A DNA stretch of 64,000 nucleotides from Schizochytrium sp. TIO01 (taxonomy: Eukaryota > Sar > Bigyra > Thraustochytrida > Thraustochytriidae). The stretch is taken from NCBI GenBank assembly GCA_004764695.1, contig SMSO01000007.1, positions 389,501 to 453,500 of the forward strand, given 5' to 3'. Of the stretch, positions 11,739 to 24,045 are shown in pieces (position 1 is the first letter of the stretch; the number at the start of each line of letters is the position of its first letter). The position numbers and the translations under genes were made by a program. Under the pieces are notes generated by a model. It did no database searches and was not told the origin of the DNA. It was given only the letters and a program-made list of their open reading frames with translations.

Positions 11739-12849
11739 GGTGCTGGGAACAAGCTCTCCTGCAATTTTTCCTGCCGAGCAGTCCTTCTGATTACTTGTCT
11801 TCTTTGCTTGCTATGGAAGTGAGCTTGTCTCAAATCAATCTCCAAGGACCGAGAAGAACGATGTGCTAAGGAGCAGGTCAGTACTCTCCTTCAAAAAGTT
11901 GCTAGCAAAGCTAGCACGTGAGTGAGTTTGGGATTTGCCTGCAGAATACTTCGACTCAGTGTAGTTCCAGAGTGAGGAGGAATTCCGCCACAGAATATAG
12001 GGTCAGCTCCACTTGCTTCCAAGGATCGTAACTTTAACTGTGAACCAGGAAGGCAACTTACGCTCTCAGTTCTGAACTGTTGCGATGCTACTCTTCCCGA
12101 GACAAATTCGATATCGACGTCGCTTTATGCTGGGATCTGAACCGCCAGAAGAAGACTTGCTCTTGCTTCTAAAAACCAGCCAACTTTACAACAGCAGAAA
12201 AGCCAACGATGATCTCAACAACAATCGTCGAGCTACCCAGACGTCAAAGCACGATCTCCAGGAGGTGTTGGTTCTCGTGATTTACAGTCTGCCGCGACGA
12301 CGCCAAAGTAGATAGGTAACTAACTTATTAACTACCTAGCTAGGCACCTGGCTGGGCCCTGCAAACCAGAAGTGCAGCAATAAAGCGAAGAAGCAGCAGC
12401 TCACGCAAACTTCCGCTTGGCTATTGTTATCTATGTCGAGGTATCTATCTATTCCTCACGGGAAAACTCTCGCTGAAGACGACGCCGGCTGGCTCCAGCG
12501 GTGGTTTTCTCAGCGCCGAAGCAGCAGCGGCCGTGGTCCTCGTGGTAGCAAAGGATGCACGGGACAAGCGGCGCGCAAGGAGTCAAGCTCCAGAGGCCCG
12601 CTCGCTGCTGGCGAGCCGTCTGTCGATCGGAGCAGTCGATTGACTGGTCAATCGGACTATGGTTCGTTCAACCAGTTCTTCGAATGAGCCCCGAACCAAT
12701 CGCCGCCGCTGGCCAAGAACAGACAAACGCAAACCGACTACCAACTAGAAAAGCGCCAACCTGCCAGCTCGAGTGCCAGCTAGCTGTACGTGCGAGCTTG
12801 ACACGGGTTGGGGTCTGGCGGCCTCGGGGATGGAGCCTCTTTCCGCTTT

Positions 12850-12890
12850 GATCGATCAATCGATCGATCGATCAATTGATCGAATGATCG
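12850..12890. repeat. GATC/AATC palindromic tetranucleotide tract
   Basis: Tandem ATCG units, locally self-complementary, so it could form a cruciform or hairpin. Confidence 0.8.
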
Positions 12891-12991
12891 CTGACGGCAA
12901 TTCCGCTGTCTTCAGTGTTCTGGCCTCGAACGCAGCCTATGACTTGTATCATACCGTGAATAGCAGATATTTTTAAGCTGAGCGTACATAC

Positions 12992-13020
12992 GTATGAATG
13001 TATGAATGTATGAATGTATG
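12992..13020. repeat. 8-bp tandem repeat GTATGAAT
   Basis: Three and a half tandem octamers. Confidence 0.8.
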
Positions 13021-13414
13021 GGTCGCTATGGACATATTTATGGACTTCAAGCTGAGTGTATGTTTCGTGGGCTTCACTGGCCTCCTCAGGCAGGCAGGCA
13101 GTTAGTTTCATGCTGCCAGGGAACGCTCTGGGCTCGCGTTCGGCACCTCAGAAGGGCCTTCGCCGCTGGTCTTCGTTCGTGATCGACACGGTCCTCCACG
13201 ATCGCCAACGACTGTAGAGAAGGAGCCAAGAACTTGATGGGCCCTGAAATATAAGGAATGAAATGAATGAAAATGAATGAAAAAAAATGGCTCTGAAGTG
13301 GGCTCGCTTAGTACGACTTACCTACTGCCAACTACTGCGATCCTCTGGCTAACAATTTCTTTCTTTCGTATAAAATACTCATCACAGCAATCAATCGTTT
13401 TGTAATAAGTTAGT

Positions 13415-13456
13415 TAATAAATCAATAAATAAATCAATAAATTGATTGATTGATTG
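13415..13456. repeat. AATC/AAAT then ATTG tetranucleotide tract
   Basis: AATAAATC units followed by ATTGATTGATTG. The two halves are partly complementary. Confidence 0.8.
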
Positions 13457-16400
13457 TAATTTATTAAAAAACAATGCAAAAGCGTGAACTTCGACGGAGT
13501 TCTCGCATCATTGAGAATGAATCAAAGAGCTCACGGCAGAACTCGCTCATGTCTTGCTTGGCACCAATAACACCGCTCCCTCAGAGCGCACTCCGCCAGG
13601 CCATGGCAGAGACGGCCAGACAGTCGGCGCTGCCACGTGACTTGACTTGCCACGGCCATCTTCCTCGAGCTGGTGGACGGTGCCCATGATTGATTGACTG
13701 ATTGATTGATTGATTTATTGGAGTTCTGCGGTTCTATGGAATATTGTATGTTATATGTATATGTATATATATCGGTTCCTGAGATTTGTGGTTCTATCGC
13801 TTTGGATGTAAACCGAAACAACGAGAATGGAATGGAATTGGACGTGAGAAACGAAGAAACGGAGGTCTCGCAGAACTGGCGTTGGGGATTGGCGGGGCAA
13901 CGCGAGGAGGGCGAGGGGGAGTCGAAGGCGGGCTCCGACAACGAAGCTGAGTCTGCGTTGTCGCGAAACTGGGCTTAAGGGCAAGGGCGATCAAGGGAAG
14001 CGTTGAATCAATCGATTGTTAGCTTTGACTGGAGAACTTGGAAAGCGTTCAGTCAGAAGACACTTTAGTTCTGAAGAAGTTCACTCGAAGAAGTTCATTC
14101 TTTGTTGCTGTGAAAACTCGCTCACTCAATGGACAACCTTCGCCTACTGGGGTGACCGGGTAGCTCATAAACCTCGTCCACTTCGTTGAGGTAGTGGCCA
14201 GCCAGATCAGGTCTCTCGCGATCGCAACTTTGCCTTTTCGCCTTTTGATGCCGTAGTAAATGCTGACGCCATGAATCAGCGAGCCGCGACGCCGCAAAGC
14301 ACAGAGAGGGGATCGACCCTGCCGCCGTGAAGCCGAAAGCACTTGCGGAAACGAGCAACCCGTACACGAGCTTGAGCAGGAACACCGAACAGTGGTGGAG
14401 CAGGCGGACATTGCGGCGTTGCAGGTGACGACCGAAGTTCCCCTCGCGAAGCTGACCATATGGTTCCCAACGATGTTTCGGGACAAGGTGTCGAGATCGA
14501 ACCTCGTTCTCGTACGCCTTCGCTCGAGTTTAACTTGATGGCGTTCCAGGCTGTGATCTGGCTGGAGGTCGCGATGAACGACGGCTAGCTGAAGTCACGA
14601 CCGGATTCTAAACACTCGCTGTCAGGACGCAAGGCCCATCAGATACGCTTCCTTTGCTTCACTGTCCAGGTTTTCTCGATGTCAAGGCAACAGATGAAGA
14701 TATGGGAGATTCCATAATATGGAGCTGGTCTGGCTGCAGGAATGTCGCGAAAATTGTGTTGGAATGAAAAATGGAGTCAAACCGGGTCAGACATTTTTTT
14801 TAATTTTTTAATGACCATGACGATGGTTGAGGCATTGGAATTTTTACGATGATGCAGAGCTGTGTAGCTTGATACTAGCTAGCGATGGATTAATTTACTC
14901 AGCAAGCCGGGGGAAACGATAAGGGAGAAAAAAATTTGGATGAAACAGTAGCAGTTGCAAGAAGAGGTTCAACCACGAAGCGAGCTACCGGAAATGACGT
15001 CAAGAATACTTGAAGCTGAAACTGCGATATGGAATACTTAGTTATTAGCTGAGAAGAAAGACAAATAAGTTGGAATCGCCTCCCTTGCTTCGAGACTAAC
15101 GAATCTCAGTCCTGCAGAATCTTGAACGCTTTATTGAAGGTTGACAATCTAGAGCTCCAGTAGAATATCATGACTCCACAAAAAGCTCGTTGGCCAAAGT
15201 AACAGCAAAGCTATAGAATTGCGCTACAAGGTAGAGAGAGCCTTTGGTTGCAGGGCTCAAATAATACATTAAACGACTAATGCATGCCAATAGTAGGTTG
15301 ATGTAAATTCAGTCATTTTGATGTAAGTATTTTTTCACCTTTATAGTATCAAAATCTGTTTTTCTTGTAAAGCATGTCATCCAGTCGTCATGTATAATTG
15401 TGAGAGCTGTGGTGTGATTAGTTAGAAATTGACTAACAACGTGAAGAGACAGATGCTACAAAGCTGCACAACGAAAAATGAAAACATCTCGTGGTTTTCA
15501 GAAAAACAAAAACAATGTATAGCGAGAATGAAAGCTCGTGTGAGAAGACCTATGATGAGTCTATCGATAATTTTGGCAATAATTGGAATTATTTAAACTA
15601 CCCGAATTTCAACAGCTCCAGTAGTTCTAAAGCGATCATTCAAACCTGCACATATATGAAATGCATGTTTGTTTTCTATGCTGTCCTGAGTGCCACTGAT
15701 CGCACATGGTTTTTCAGGCTGACTTCAGATAATGTTCTAATGATTTCGAACTTCTACTATGGCACAGCTGATGATACCAGATCTGTCAAATTTGCGTACG
15801 CTGCGTCAATTATCAATGGGCTGCGTTTAGCACAGCTCGACCTTGAAGTGAAATGAAACCCGCGAAGGGATTGCCCTCAACCCCTAAAATTAGTACTGCC
15901 AACCATTTGCAATTCGAGGAGCGGGAAGCTATGAAAGATGAGTTGAGGCGTCTATTTGATGATTAGCATACGTGTTTGAGTCAATGACACAGACAACACC
16001 AGCAGGCAAGGAAGACTAACATGATCAATGACTTGGAGCGTTGAGCCTCACTCAGGCAGTCTTCTTAAGTCTCCGCGTGCTGGGATAACTAGCAGTAGTA
16101 AAGATCAATCGGTGCAAGACTCGAATTCTAATTCTATAGATCTCAATCTTACTACGGAGTAACTGACTGCGAAAAAGAATGATAACATCATAGAGTCGTC
16201 TTGCGGTCGGCTGAAGATCAATTACCGGGGCGCTCTTTTGATATGCTTTGGACTTTGTTTAAATGGCCTGTATTCTCTTGCATAGAGTTGGTCAGGCTGC
16301 GGGTTTGCATTAATCGGCAAGGTTATGACCCCCCCCCCCCGGTGTGACTGTGAAGAATGCAAAAGGCGAGCGCTTCGCTTGATGCCGTCTGGCGTTGCTC

Positions 16401-18217
16401 ATCGCGATGCCGAGCTGCACAACTTTGTGATTGATCTTGGTTTGTCTGATTGATGTTAACATGTCGAAGCTTGCAGCCTCTGAGAAGCATATTGTAAGAA
16501 AAAGTCAGCAGTTCGAGTCAGCTTTTGCCTTTATTCCTGCCGATTTTGAGGCCTGATACGGCCAAATCTTGCTATTGCGGAGGTTGCATGGTCTCAATGA
16601 CCAAGAGCATGTCTTCGACAAAAAAAGCAGTGTTATTCCCAGGCACAATTGAAATTTGAAGGATACTTGCAACACGCCAAGTGAAGGCAGACAAGGCACA
16701 CTAATTGAAACAGAGGCACTGATATTAAGTTGCGTCAAAATTATAATATTAATGTACCCATCGTGAACACAGCACGCTAAGTTAGCTTCTGTCACAGAAA
16801 CCCCACTAGTCATTGACTGCGCATTCTAAGCACAATAAATTGTAGAGTCATCAGAAAGATTGAGCGTAGAACAAACGTTCTTGTATCTGTTTAATAGCAC
16901 AGTCTTCTAATCAGACAAACCATTTAGGTTCTGAAAAGCTTCAGTGTGTATCGATAAAGTATTCTAGTTGACAGACAATACACCAGAATACCATCTCCCT
17001 CAGATGTACCAATCATCAGACCACAACACGCCAGAAGGTTCTCCAGAAACAACTTTCTCACCAAACTCTAATAGTCTACACTGATATCGCTGGCAAATAA
17101 AACCTGTGCAATGACGCAAAAAAAAAGAGGGTGTTTAGCAGTTTTAAGTTCTAACATTGGTCCTCATGCCCCAATTGACACAAACGGGATCATGAGCCAC
17201 CGCCGCAACCGCTAGTCCCACTGCTCAGCGGTTTCGCTCTTATTTCTACCACCGCATTTGCCTGTTACATCTAATTTGGCACTTACATGTCTTTTTTCAA
17301 AGCAAGGGGGTTGAGCAAGCCTCGCAGAATCCAGTAGGTACTGCTGGTAGTGTAGCCTCGACTTCAGTGCGTGCACCCACACAACTGCGATATCTTCATC
17401 CGAAGCAGAGTTTTCATCTATTCATGCCACGCACACGTCGTTGTCAAGCTTCAAGAAAGAGCTAATCAGAAGAAAAAAAAGTGCGATCGGCAGAAGTGGC
17501 AATATGGCGCTACCCCAGGTCTTGTGTTTCCCGCTTGTTACAACTTACACATTTTGTCTTCAGTTCAGTCAGGCGTCACTGACTCCGCCGCAGGCTCATA
17601 TGATTTCTTCTTCTAAAGGACCATGCATTCCCGTCAGGTCACTAGCCCTTCACGCGCACAGCTTCGAGCCTTCAGCGAGCGATACGAAGTAGTGGCTAGT
17701 ACCTGTATACAGGTACCTCACCGCCGCAGAACTCGAGAAAAAAGAGCGATGAGAGTGGGATACTCGTGGTCCTGTTTTTTGTGCCACCTTGACTCTTCTT
17801 CAAGCATTCATTACATTTCTTCGATCGTCTTCACCTTGAGGTTTGTCTTTGCCTTCGAGCTTGCGAAACTCACGCACGGGAAGGCTCAAAAGCTCTTAAA
17901 GATCATCCAAGGTCAACCTACAAAGCAGTCTTTCTGAATTGTTTCTGAGCTGCTGGAAAGTACCTGTGCAAGTGTTGACGGGCTCGTGTGAATCAACCCA
18001 TTCACAAGTTAGTTAGAAAAATCACGGCACGCGCCCTCTACAATTTCAGGGCCTTCAAGATCGTTTCGTTGCGCAGACCCCCTTTTTGGAGAGCGCTCGA
18101 GGCGCGATATCGCTCGCAAGGGCACGCTGGTCACGTTGAAGGAACTTATAGTTATCGCGTGAAGTTAGAACGACAGGCTCTCGCGCTTTGGAGGCGCTAG
18201 GGAGAAGGCCGAAGGGC

Positions 18218-20722
18218 ATGATGAGCGCCGCAGTGCAGGTTGAAGGCGCCCAGCAGCAAGAGCAAGAGCAGCCCATGGCGAGTACGCCTCTTACGACTCT
18301 GTCTCAGAAAATATCAACAAAGTCAGGTATAAATTCTGCAAGGGCTCTATCGAAGTCTGGCGACGCAAGGGACGACGACGCAGCGATTGCGGGTGAGATC
18401 TGCATTGAAAGCACTGTCTCAAAGAACCAAAAACACGCTTACCCTCCTCACAAAAGCCAAGGACCGCTCGTGGACGTGACAATGGAATTTGAGGCCACTG
18501 CAAACAGTCTCGAGGCGCACAGAGAGCACAGCGAGGAAGATATGATTGATCTCGGAGGAATTTCCATCGATCTATCGGGAGAAGAATTTCGTGGACAAGC
18601 ACAAAATCTGAACCCCGCTAAGGAAAGTGAACTACAATCCATGCTTGATCAGTTCAGAGAAGCAAATATCGAGGACGATGAAGAGGACTGGAACGAAATT
18701 GACCTTTCTAGCAAATCCTTACAATGCGTGCTACCCTCTGATGGGCATATGGATGAAGCAACGAGAGGAATCTCAAACTCTGTTTCCAAAACCCAATCTG
18801 AAGTAGCTCAGCCTCTGATTATTTCTGAACATGATAACGAACTTACAGATGATGATGAAGGGGATGATGACAACGATGACGGAGAAGAGGACTGGGATGC
18901 AGAGCTTGATGGTGAAATTGCTCACCAGCAACACCAACAAAACCCACTTGAGTTGCGAGAGCCACATGGATCAACAAACGAAAAAAATCTTACTTCAAGC
19001 GTCGAAGCTGATGAACCAAAAGAGTCAGAGCCACGGAATGGAAGTCTTGTGGATTCTCAGGATGCTCCCTTGACGTTTCCTCCTACAGGATTAACGCTTG
19101 AGGTAAACTTGGGCAATGCTGCTGATGTTTCAAAGTCCCCCTTTCCCCCGGCCTCTGAGGCAGACATTGTACAGTTCAACGTGGGAGGCCGTCACATTAC
19201 GACCACAATTCAGACGATTTCACGAGCGGACTGGCTGATGGCAGCATATGCTCGCGGTGAGGAGGATTTTGTTCAAGACCGAAATGGAAATATTTTCATT
19301 GATCGTGATCCTGCCTATGTCGACTTCTACATGCGTATTCTTCGCTCCACAAAAAGTGTCGAAGAGGCCGCAGAGGCTCTGCTTATTGCACCTCCATATG
19401 GATCGCCCGCGTTTAGAGATATGGTGGATGACGCCCGATTCTTTCGTTTTGAGCCGGTGCTTGCTGTTCTTCGTAAGGAGGCTATCTCCCATGTGGACCA
19501 AGCTACTGCAACTATCATGAGAGATCTAGAGTATGAAAAGGCTGAGCTTACTCGTAAACTAAAACGGGCAAGTAAACACAACCGTGAGGATCTCCGCATT
19601 GAGATTCGTCGCGTCGAGCTAGAGCTAAGTAAAGCACTAATTCTTAATCGACATCGCCGCGACAACTGGGAGCAAACCGAAGAACCCGATCTTAAATTCA
19701 ATCTGATCATTGTTGGGAACAGTGGCGCAGGCAAGTCATCTACTATGCAGACGTTGCTCAACAATACTGACTGCGTCGTTGCTGGAGGGCAGGCACAAGG
19801 CACTCGTGGCACAATTTTACGCGATGGTAGTGTTGATGGCACGCTCATGTCTTATATCGATACTCAAGGTCTTGGTGCTGACACCAGTGTCACAGATGTT
19901 GAGCTGCTTGAGCAAATTATGCTATCAACAGAGGCTATCATGCGTATGAAGGTTATAAGCAACGTGCTCATGGCGATGGACCTGCGAGACCGCGCAACAC
20001 CGGCTGTTGTTGGAAACTATCTTACTTTCACTGAGCTTTTCACAGAGTTGCAGGGAACCTGTCTCCTGTGTTTTACAAAATGGAACACAAATAATGTTAT
20101 GGCTGAGTGGAATAAGCCCCTGCGTGCCTGGCGCCGCAAGTGGCGCCGTGCCAAGACCATCGAAGAAATTACTGAGCCCCCTCCGTCATACATCGACTTG
20201 TACGAGGCATATACAAACTACTTGAATGAGTCACTAGCTGAGGATCTTGAAGACACAGCTTTTGCCAAGCTGGTGTCTGTACTTTCCTTTTTTGATAGCC
20301 GGATCGTTTGGGCTTTTAATTTGGATGCCGAACAACAAAGCCAGCGTGAAGAAGGAACTTTGGAACCTTACATTGAAGTAATGTATAGGTATTACCGTGA
20401 TGAGGCAATTAAAGTCCTTGAAGGCGGTCGCCATGAGGTTCCAACTGCGTCAATGCAATTCTTACGTCATGACCGTGATACTCTCAAGCAGCTCGCATTT
20501 GATTTAATTCGCCATCGTAACCAACACCTCGGCCTGTTAGAAGGTGCCGCAAGAGATCGTCACCTTCGGCAGCGCATTAAATATGTCTTTACTGACATGG
20601 TTAAGAACGTTACAGTGAAGCTGGCTCACCGCAACTACAGCGAAAGCGAGTATGTCCAGCAGGTTGCTGGAGTCGTGGGTGTAGCGCGTAAGACAATGAG
20701 CTTCGGCTGCTCGATTTCATAG
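18218..20722 (+). CDS. KCTD-type BTB domain fused to an AIG1/GIMAP-like GTPase
   Basis: An 834-residue soluble protein with an unusual domain order. Residues 1-310 are acidic and disordered, with two related EDW elements, DDEEDWNEIDL and DGEEDWDAELD. Residues about 317-420 form a T1/BTB fold of the potassium-channel tetramerisation type: IVQFNVGGRHITTT at its start, then IFIDRDPAYVDFYMRILR. A charged coiled-coil follows (about 430-480). A P-loop GTPase begins near 492: G1 is GNSGAGKSS (500-508), G3 is DTQG (548-551), and G4 is probably TKWN (620-623). The spacing and the DTQG element resemble AIG1/GIMAP or septin-like TRAFAC GTPases. The last 150 residues are mostly helical and charged. KCTD proteins usually oligomerise and bind cullin-3; here the BTB could cluster the GTPase. 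The start is ATG 18218, with a second ATG directly after; the frame is open from 18188 but without an earlier ATG. Both domains are clear, the function is inferred. Confidence 0.85.
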   Translation: MMSAAVQVEGAQQQEQEQPMASTPLTTLSQKISTKSGINSARALSKSGDARDDDAAIAGEICIESTVSKNQKHAYPPHKSQGPLVDVTMEFEATANSLEAHREHSEEDMIDLGGISIDLSGEEFRGQAQNLNPAKESELQSMLDQFREANIEDDEEDWNEIDLSSKSLQCVLPSDGHMDEATRGISNSVSKTQSEVAQPLIISEHDNELTDDDEGDDDNDDGEEDWDAELDGEIAHQQHQQNPLELREPHGSTNEKNLTSSVEADEPKESEPRNGSLVDSQDAPLTFPPTGLTLEVNLGNAADVSKSPFPPASEADIVQFNVGGRHITTTIQTISRADWLMAAYARGEEDFVQDRNGNIFIDRDPAYVDFYMRILRSTKSVEEAAEALLIAPPYGSPAFRDMVDDARFFRFEPVLAVLRKEAISHVDQATATIMRDLEYEKAELTRKLKRASKHNREDLRIEIRRVELELSKALILNRHRRDNWEQTEEPDLKFNLIIVGNSGAGKSSTMQTLLNNTDCVVAGGQAQGTRGTILRDGSVDGTLMSYIDTQGLGADTSVTDVELLEQIMLSTEAIMRMKVISNVLMAMDLRDRATPAVVGNYLTFTELFTELQGTCLLCFTKWNTNNVMAEWNKPLRAWRRKWRRAKTIEEITEPPPSYIDLYEAYTNYLNESLAEDLEDTAFAKLVSVLSFFDSRIVWAFNLDAEQQSQREEGTLEPYIEVMYRYYRDEAIKVLEGGRHEVPTASMQFLRHDRDTLKQLAFDLIRHRNQHLGLLEGAARDRHLRQRIKYVFTDMVKNVTVKLAHRNYSESEYVQQVAGVVGVARKTMSFGCSIS

Positions 20723-23700
20723 TCTCGTCTAGAGGTTGAACTCAGATGATTTGACTTTTCTAATTGAATACATGAACACATTTCTTTCTCTTGATCCAGT
20801 TTGCTTGTTTTGGGTCTATCATTGTGCCAAATGTTGCTTTAGAGGAACCAAAGCACCACCTTTCCTTTCATAAAACCTTTCTCGTGTTTACTTCACGAGT
20901 CATTCCTTGGTTAGTGCCAAAAAGCTCTAGTGATATATAATGAAGTGCATATTTTAAGCCCCGATCTTCCTTGCTTGTTTTTCATGAACCAATCAATAAT
21001 GGCGAAATATATTTTACCACAGCTAGGTTACTACATTTAAATGTTGATTTGATTGCCTTAATTTAGTGAGACGGTTTAGCATCTCTGTAATCTCAAAAAT
21101 ACACCTTATCACCCTCATCAGTCTGAGACTGCTTCTATCATTATATTTCCTTTAATGAAACTAACCTTAAAATCATTACTCATCACAATTAAATCACCGG
21201 ATATGCTTGATATCCACCCACTCTCTAGCCGATGAAGTTTGCGCCCAGTCAAGGTAATTGTCTTTGCCTTATCGCAAATTCGAGCCTTTCTTTATCAATT
21301 CTTACTTTTTAAAATAATTACTAAGAACCCATGATATTCCTTATGACGCTCTTCTCAGTTCCCGAAGAAAACATGCAACAAAATGGTGCACGTACTTTAA
21401 ATTTGGGGAGAATCATAACGTTATTTATTTTGTGCTCTTTAATTTTTAGATTTCGAATGTATCCTCAGCAAGCTAACTGGGAAACTACCGTTGACACGAT
21501 GCTTGCACGCAATATCTTACTAAGCCACGAACTCATGTAATGAAAGAATTGCAAAATTGCTTACAAAGACTGGTCATAATAGCTTTCAACGAGTGCGAAT
21601 GGCTTGAGGGTTTTACTTTTACTTGATGGTTTACCCCTAATGCGAAGGTTATGTGCACTCTCATAAACGAGGGTGGAGTCACCTCTATCCCAGGTTCCAA
21701 TCAACTTTAAGATTCTCCAAGATTCTCTGCATCCCTAATCTATAATCTTCAGGAGAGAGGAATAGGTTAGGGAAATAGTCTATGAATGAGCCCTGATGAA
21801 GAGTATCTCCAAAGCTAGTAGTAGAAGCCACATCCACCTATAAGGCTCGAAAGCATCGTATCCGCTATCTTTGCTTCTTTCATCTGTCGTCTCAGCAAAT
21901 GAAAGTAATAAAGATTACAACACCTAAATTTTCTATTGTTAGTTTTCCTCAGGGAAGCTCAACTCTTTAAATTCAGTTTACCGAAGCATGTATTCGGGGC
22001 ATAAAAGCAGCCAAAGTTTGAAGATCAGATAAGAAACAAGACTTATATATCGGTACTACTAATTAGCATCAACGTACCTTGCAAGCCCCCACTTAGGCAA
22101 AGCCTTCATGTCACTGTTTTGCTGCGGGCTTCGCATGCCAGAATATTAGATTTGATACCTAGCAAAAGCCACCAGAAAACGGCAATGATCAAGCTCTTAC
22201 GAAGAATCTTGCCATTTCTCGCCCTACAAATCAATGAAGCTTTTGAAATAGTGCTGCAAAGATGAATTCGTATTGGCATGGGTCCAGTTGGATACTGCTG
22301 AGAGATGAGTCTGGTCAGGTAGAGGTTCATCATGAAGATGAAAGCAAGATGCTGGTGGAAAACTTGCTAGACTTTGGCTTTAACAGTTAGCGACCTGTCG
22401 TCTCTAGAAATGAGTTCCAGGACAGACCGATTCATGCTACAATTAGAGGCCAATGACAGGCTAAATTTGTACTATTTATGATGAAACAGGTTATGTTGGT
22501 TTGTCTCTTCATCCATCTAATTAGATTTCACCACATCTGATTCTAACGAACATGTAAGTCCATTTTCCGATCATGGCTATCCTGAGTTCGCAACCACGTA
22601 TCTGGTTCTTTGTTTGATCCTACGTAAACCCTACATTGTAGAGACTTGTAGTTGGATGCATAGTCGATGCAAATCTCTTGTCCACTGGTTCCTTAGATTG
22701 AACATTATAGCCTTGACGTTGAAAAGCTTCAATTGAATAATACCTTCTACCTATCAAAGAAAGGCTTCAAACAATACATGATGACCTGTGCAAAGGTTTG
22801 CAGGCGACATAATCTATCGCTACGTATACTGAGGCTTGATTGGGATTTTCTACTTCTTTAACACAAAGATTGTTGTCTTCACTCTTCACAATAAAAAGAG
22901 ACTAAATAGATATGTCGAGAGAGATCATGAACGAATGGTTTAGAAATGTCTTTGCAGGTCCTTTCGTAAAGGGATTAAATATGTATATATTCGGGTTTTC
23001 TTATCGACGATGTTTAAGGTTGCTTTATTTATGTTCACATGGTAGATTCTACGATGTTGAAACCATGTTCGTGAGAGGCTTGCCTATATGTAAAAGTGAC
23101 GACACAACTGCGACCGGACTTAAATAGTGCTTTCTCCAAAACGTTCATTTTGATTCTTAAATGTAGGTACAAAGCAGTATCCATTTGAACTTGAAACCTG
23201 TGGCATGTTAACGCTAGCCGCGGCTTCCTTCCACGCAGATCCTCTGAGCAAAAGAATAATAGTTCAATTGTCCACTTCGTCATGAACAAGCTACCATATT
23301 TTCTGTTTGTTGTAATTGTTGTCGTAGGATACACTTTGGAGATAATCCATTATCTAGATCCAATACCAACTTAAATGGTAGAATTAGTTTAGAGAGATTT
23401 TAAGCATCAAATGCTCAGCACAAATCAGCATTATGATTTACAAATCAATTCTCCTCCTTCGTGGTTGCTCATGGCATGCGATTGAATGCAAATGCTATTT
23501 TCCTTCAGAGAGACACTGGAACATGTGGAGTAAACAGTGTTATGAGCATGTGGATTTATTCCTGTAGAGAACTGCACTGAGCATCAGACTATATTTGCAT
23601 TCAATTTTGAAAGTGAGGTCTTCTTCAAGTTTCAGGACTAATTTAATCTAACCGTATGTTCAAAAGGTGTACATTCTTTCTTTTTAAACTCTATCTCCTG

Positions 23701-24045
23701 TGGGCCTCCTGAAATCCTCACTTTCCTCCTTAGGCTGGTTTCACACCCCCTTTCTAGTTACGAAAATGGCATACAATCGAATATTCTTCGAGATGTTGTC
23801 AAGAATTACCCTGCATCAACTACAAGTAGAGGCGATGTAACGTGCGTTTTGGGGTATTTAAATGCAAAAGGCTGGAACCTTGCTAAGCTTTTAGAGCTTG
23901 CCTTTCATAGTTTACAAACTTTTTTGGGGAGCCTGCTACACGAATAAAAACGAAACTTGCCTGATGACGGAGGCATACATGCTCGCTCGCGCCTGACAAA
24001 AAGTTTAGTGCGGTCAAAGAGGAAAACTTGCAATTGTGCGGCTAA
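20723..24045. other. Spacer of 3.3 kb without a supported gene
   Basis: AT-rich DNA between the ends of two convergent genes. Only short open frames are present, none with a recognisable domain. I see no striking repeat. Confidence 0.55.

Larger units (their letters stand above)
11739..18217. other. Spacer of 6.5 kb without a supported gene
   Basis: GC-rich patches near 12480-12660 and 13850-13970 sit in AT-rich DNA with many GATC, GATT and TGAATGTA repeats. A run of 12 C lies at 16329-16340. A 121-codon plus-strand frame at 15491-15856 is open but has no recognisable domain. Around 14200-14560 several frames on both strands have protein-like stretches broken by stops, which may be a decayed element; I cannot identify it. 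Confidence 0.5.

Noticed and set aside
14490-14510. tRNA T-arm-like sequence (CGAGGTTCGATCTCG on the minus strand)
   Set aside because: No matching D arm, anticodon arm or acceptor stem found at the required distance.
14049-14570. Possible decayed transposon or pseudogene with protein-like stretches in several frames
   Set aside because: No reverse transcriptase, transposase or other motif recognised; stops interrupt every frame.
15491-15856. 121-codon plus-strand frame as a gene
   Set aside because: No recognisable domain, no supporting context, and such a length arises by chance in AT-rich DNA. Left as unsupported.
16329-16340. Poly-C run as a G-quadruplex or i-motif
   Set aside because: A single homopolymer run without the required additional tracts nearby.
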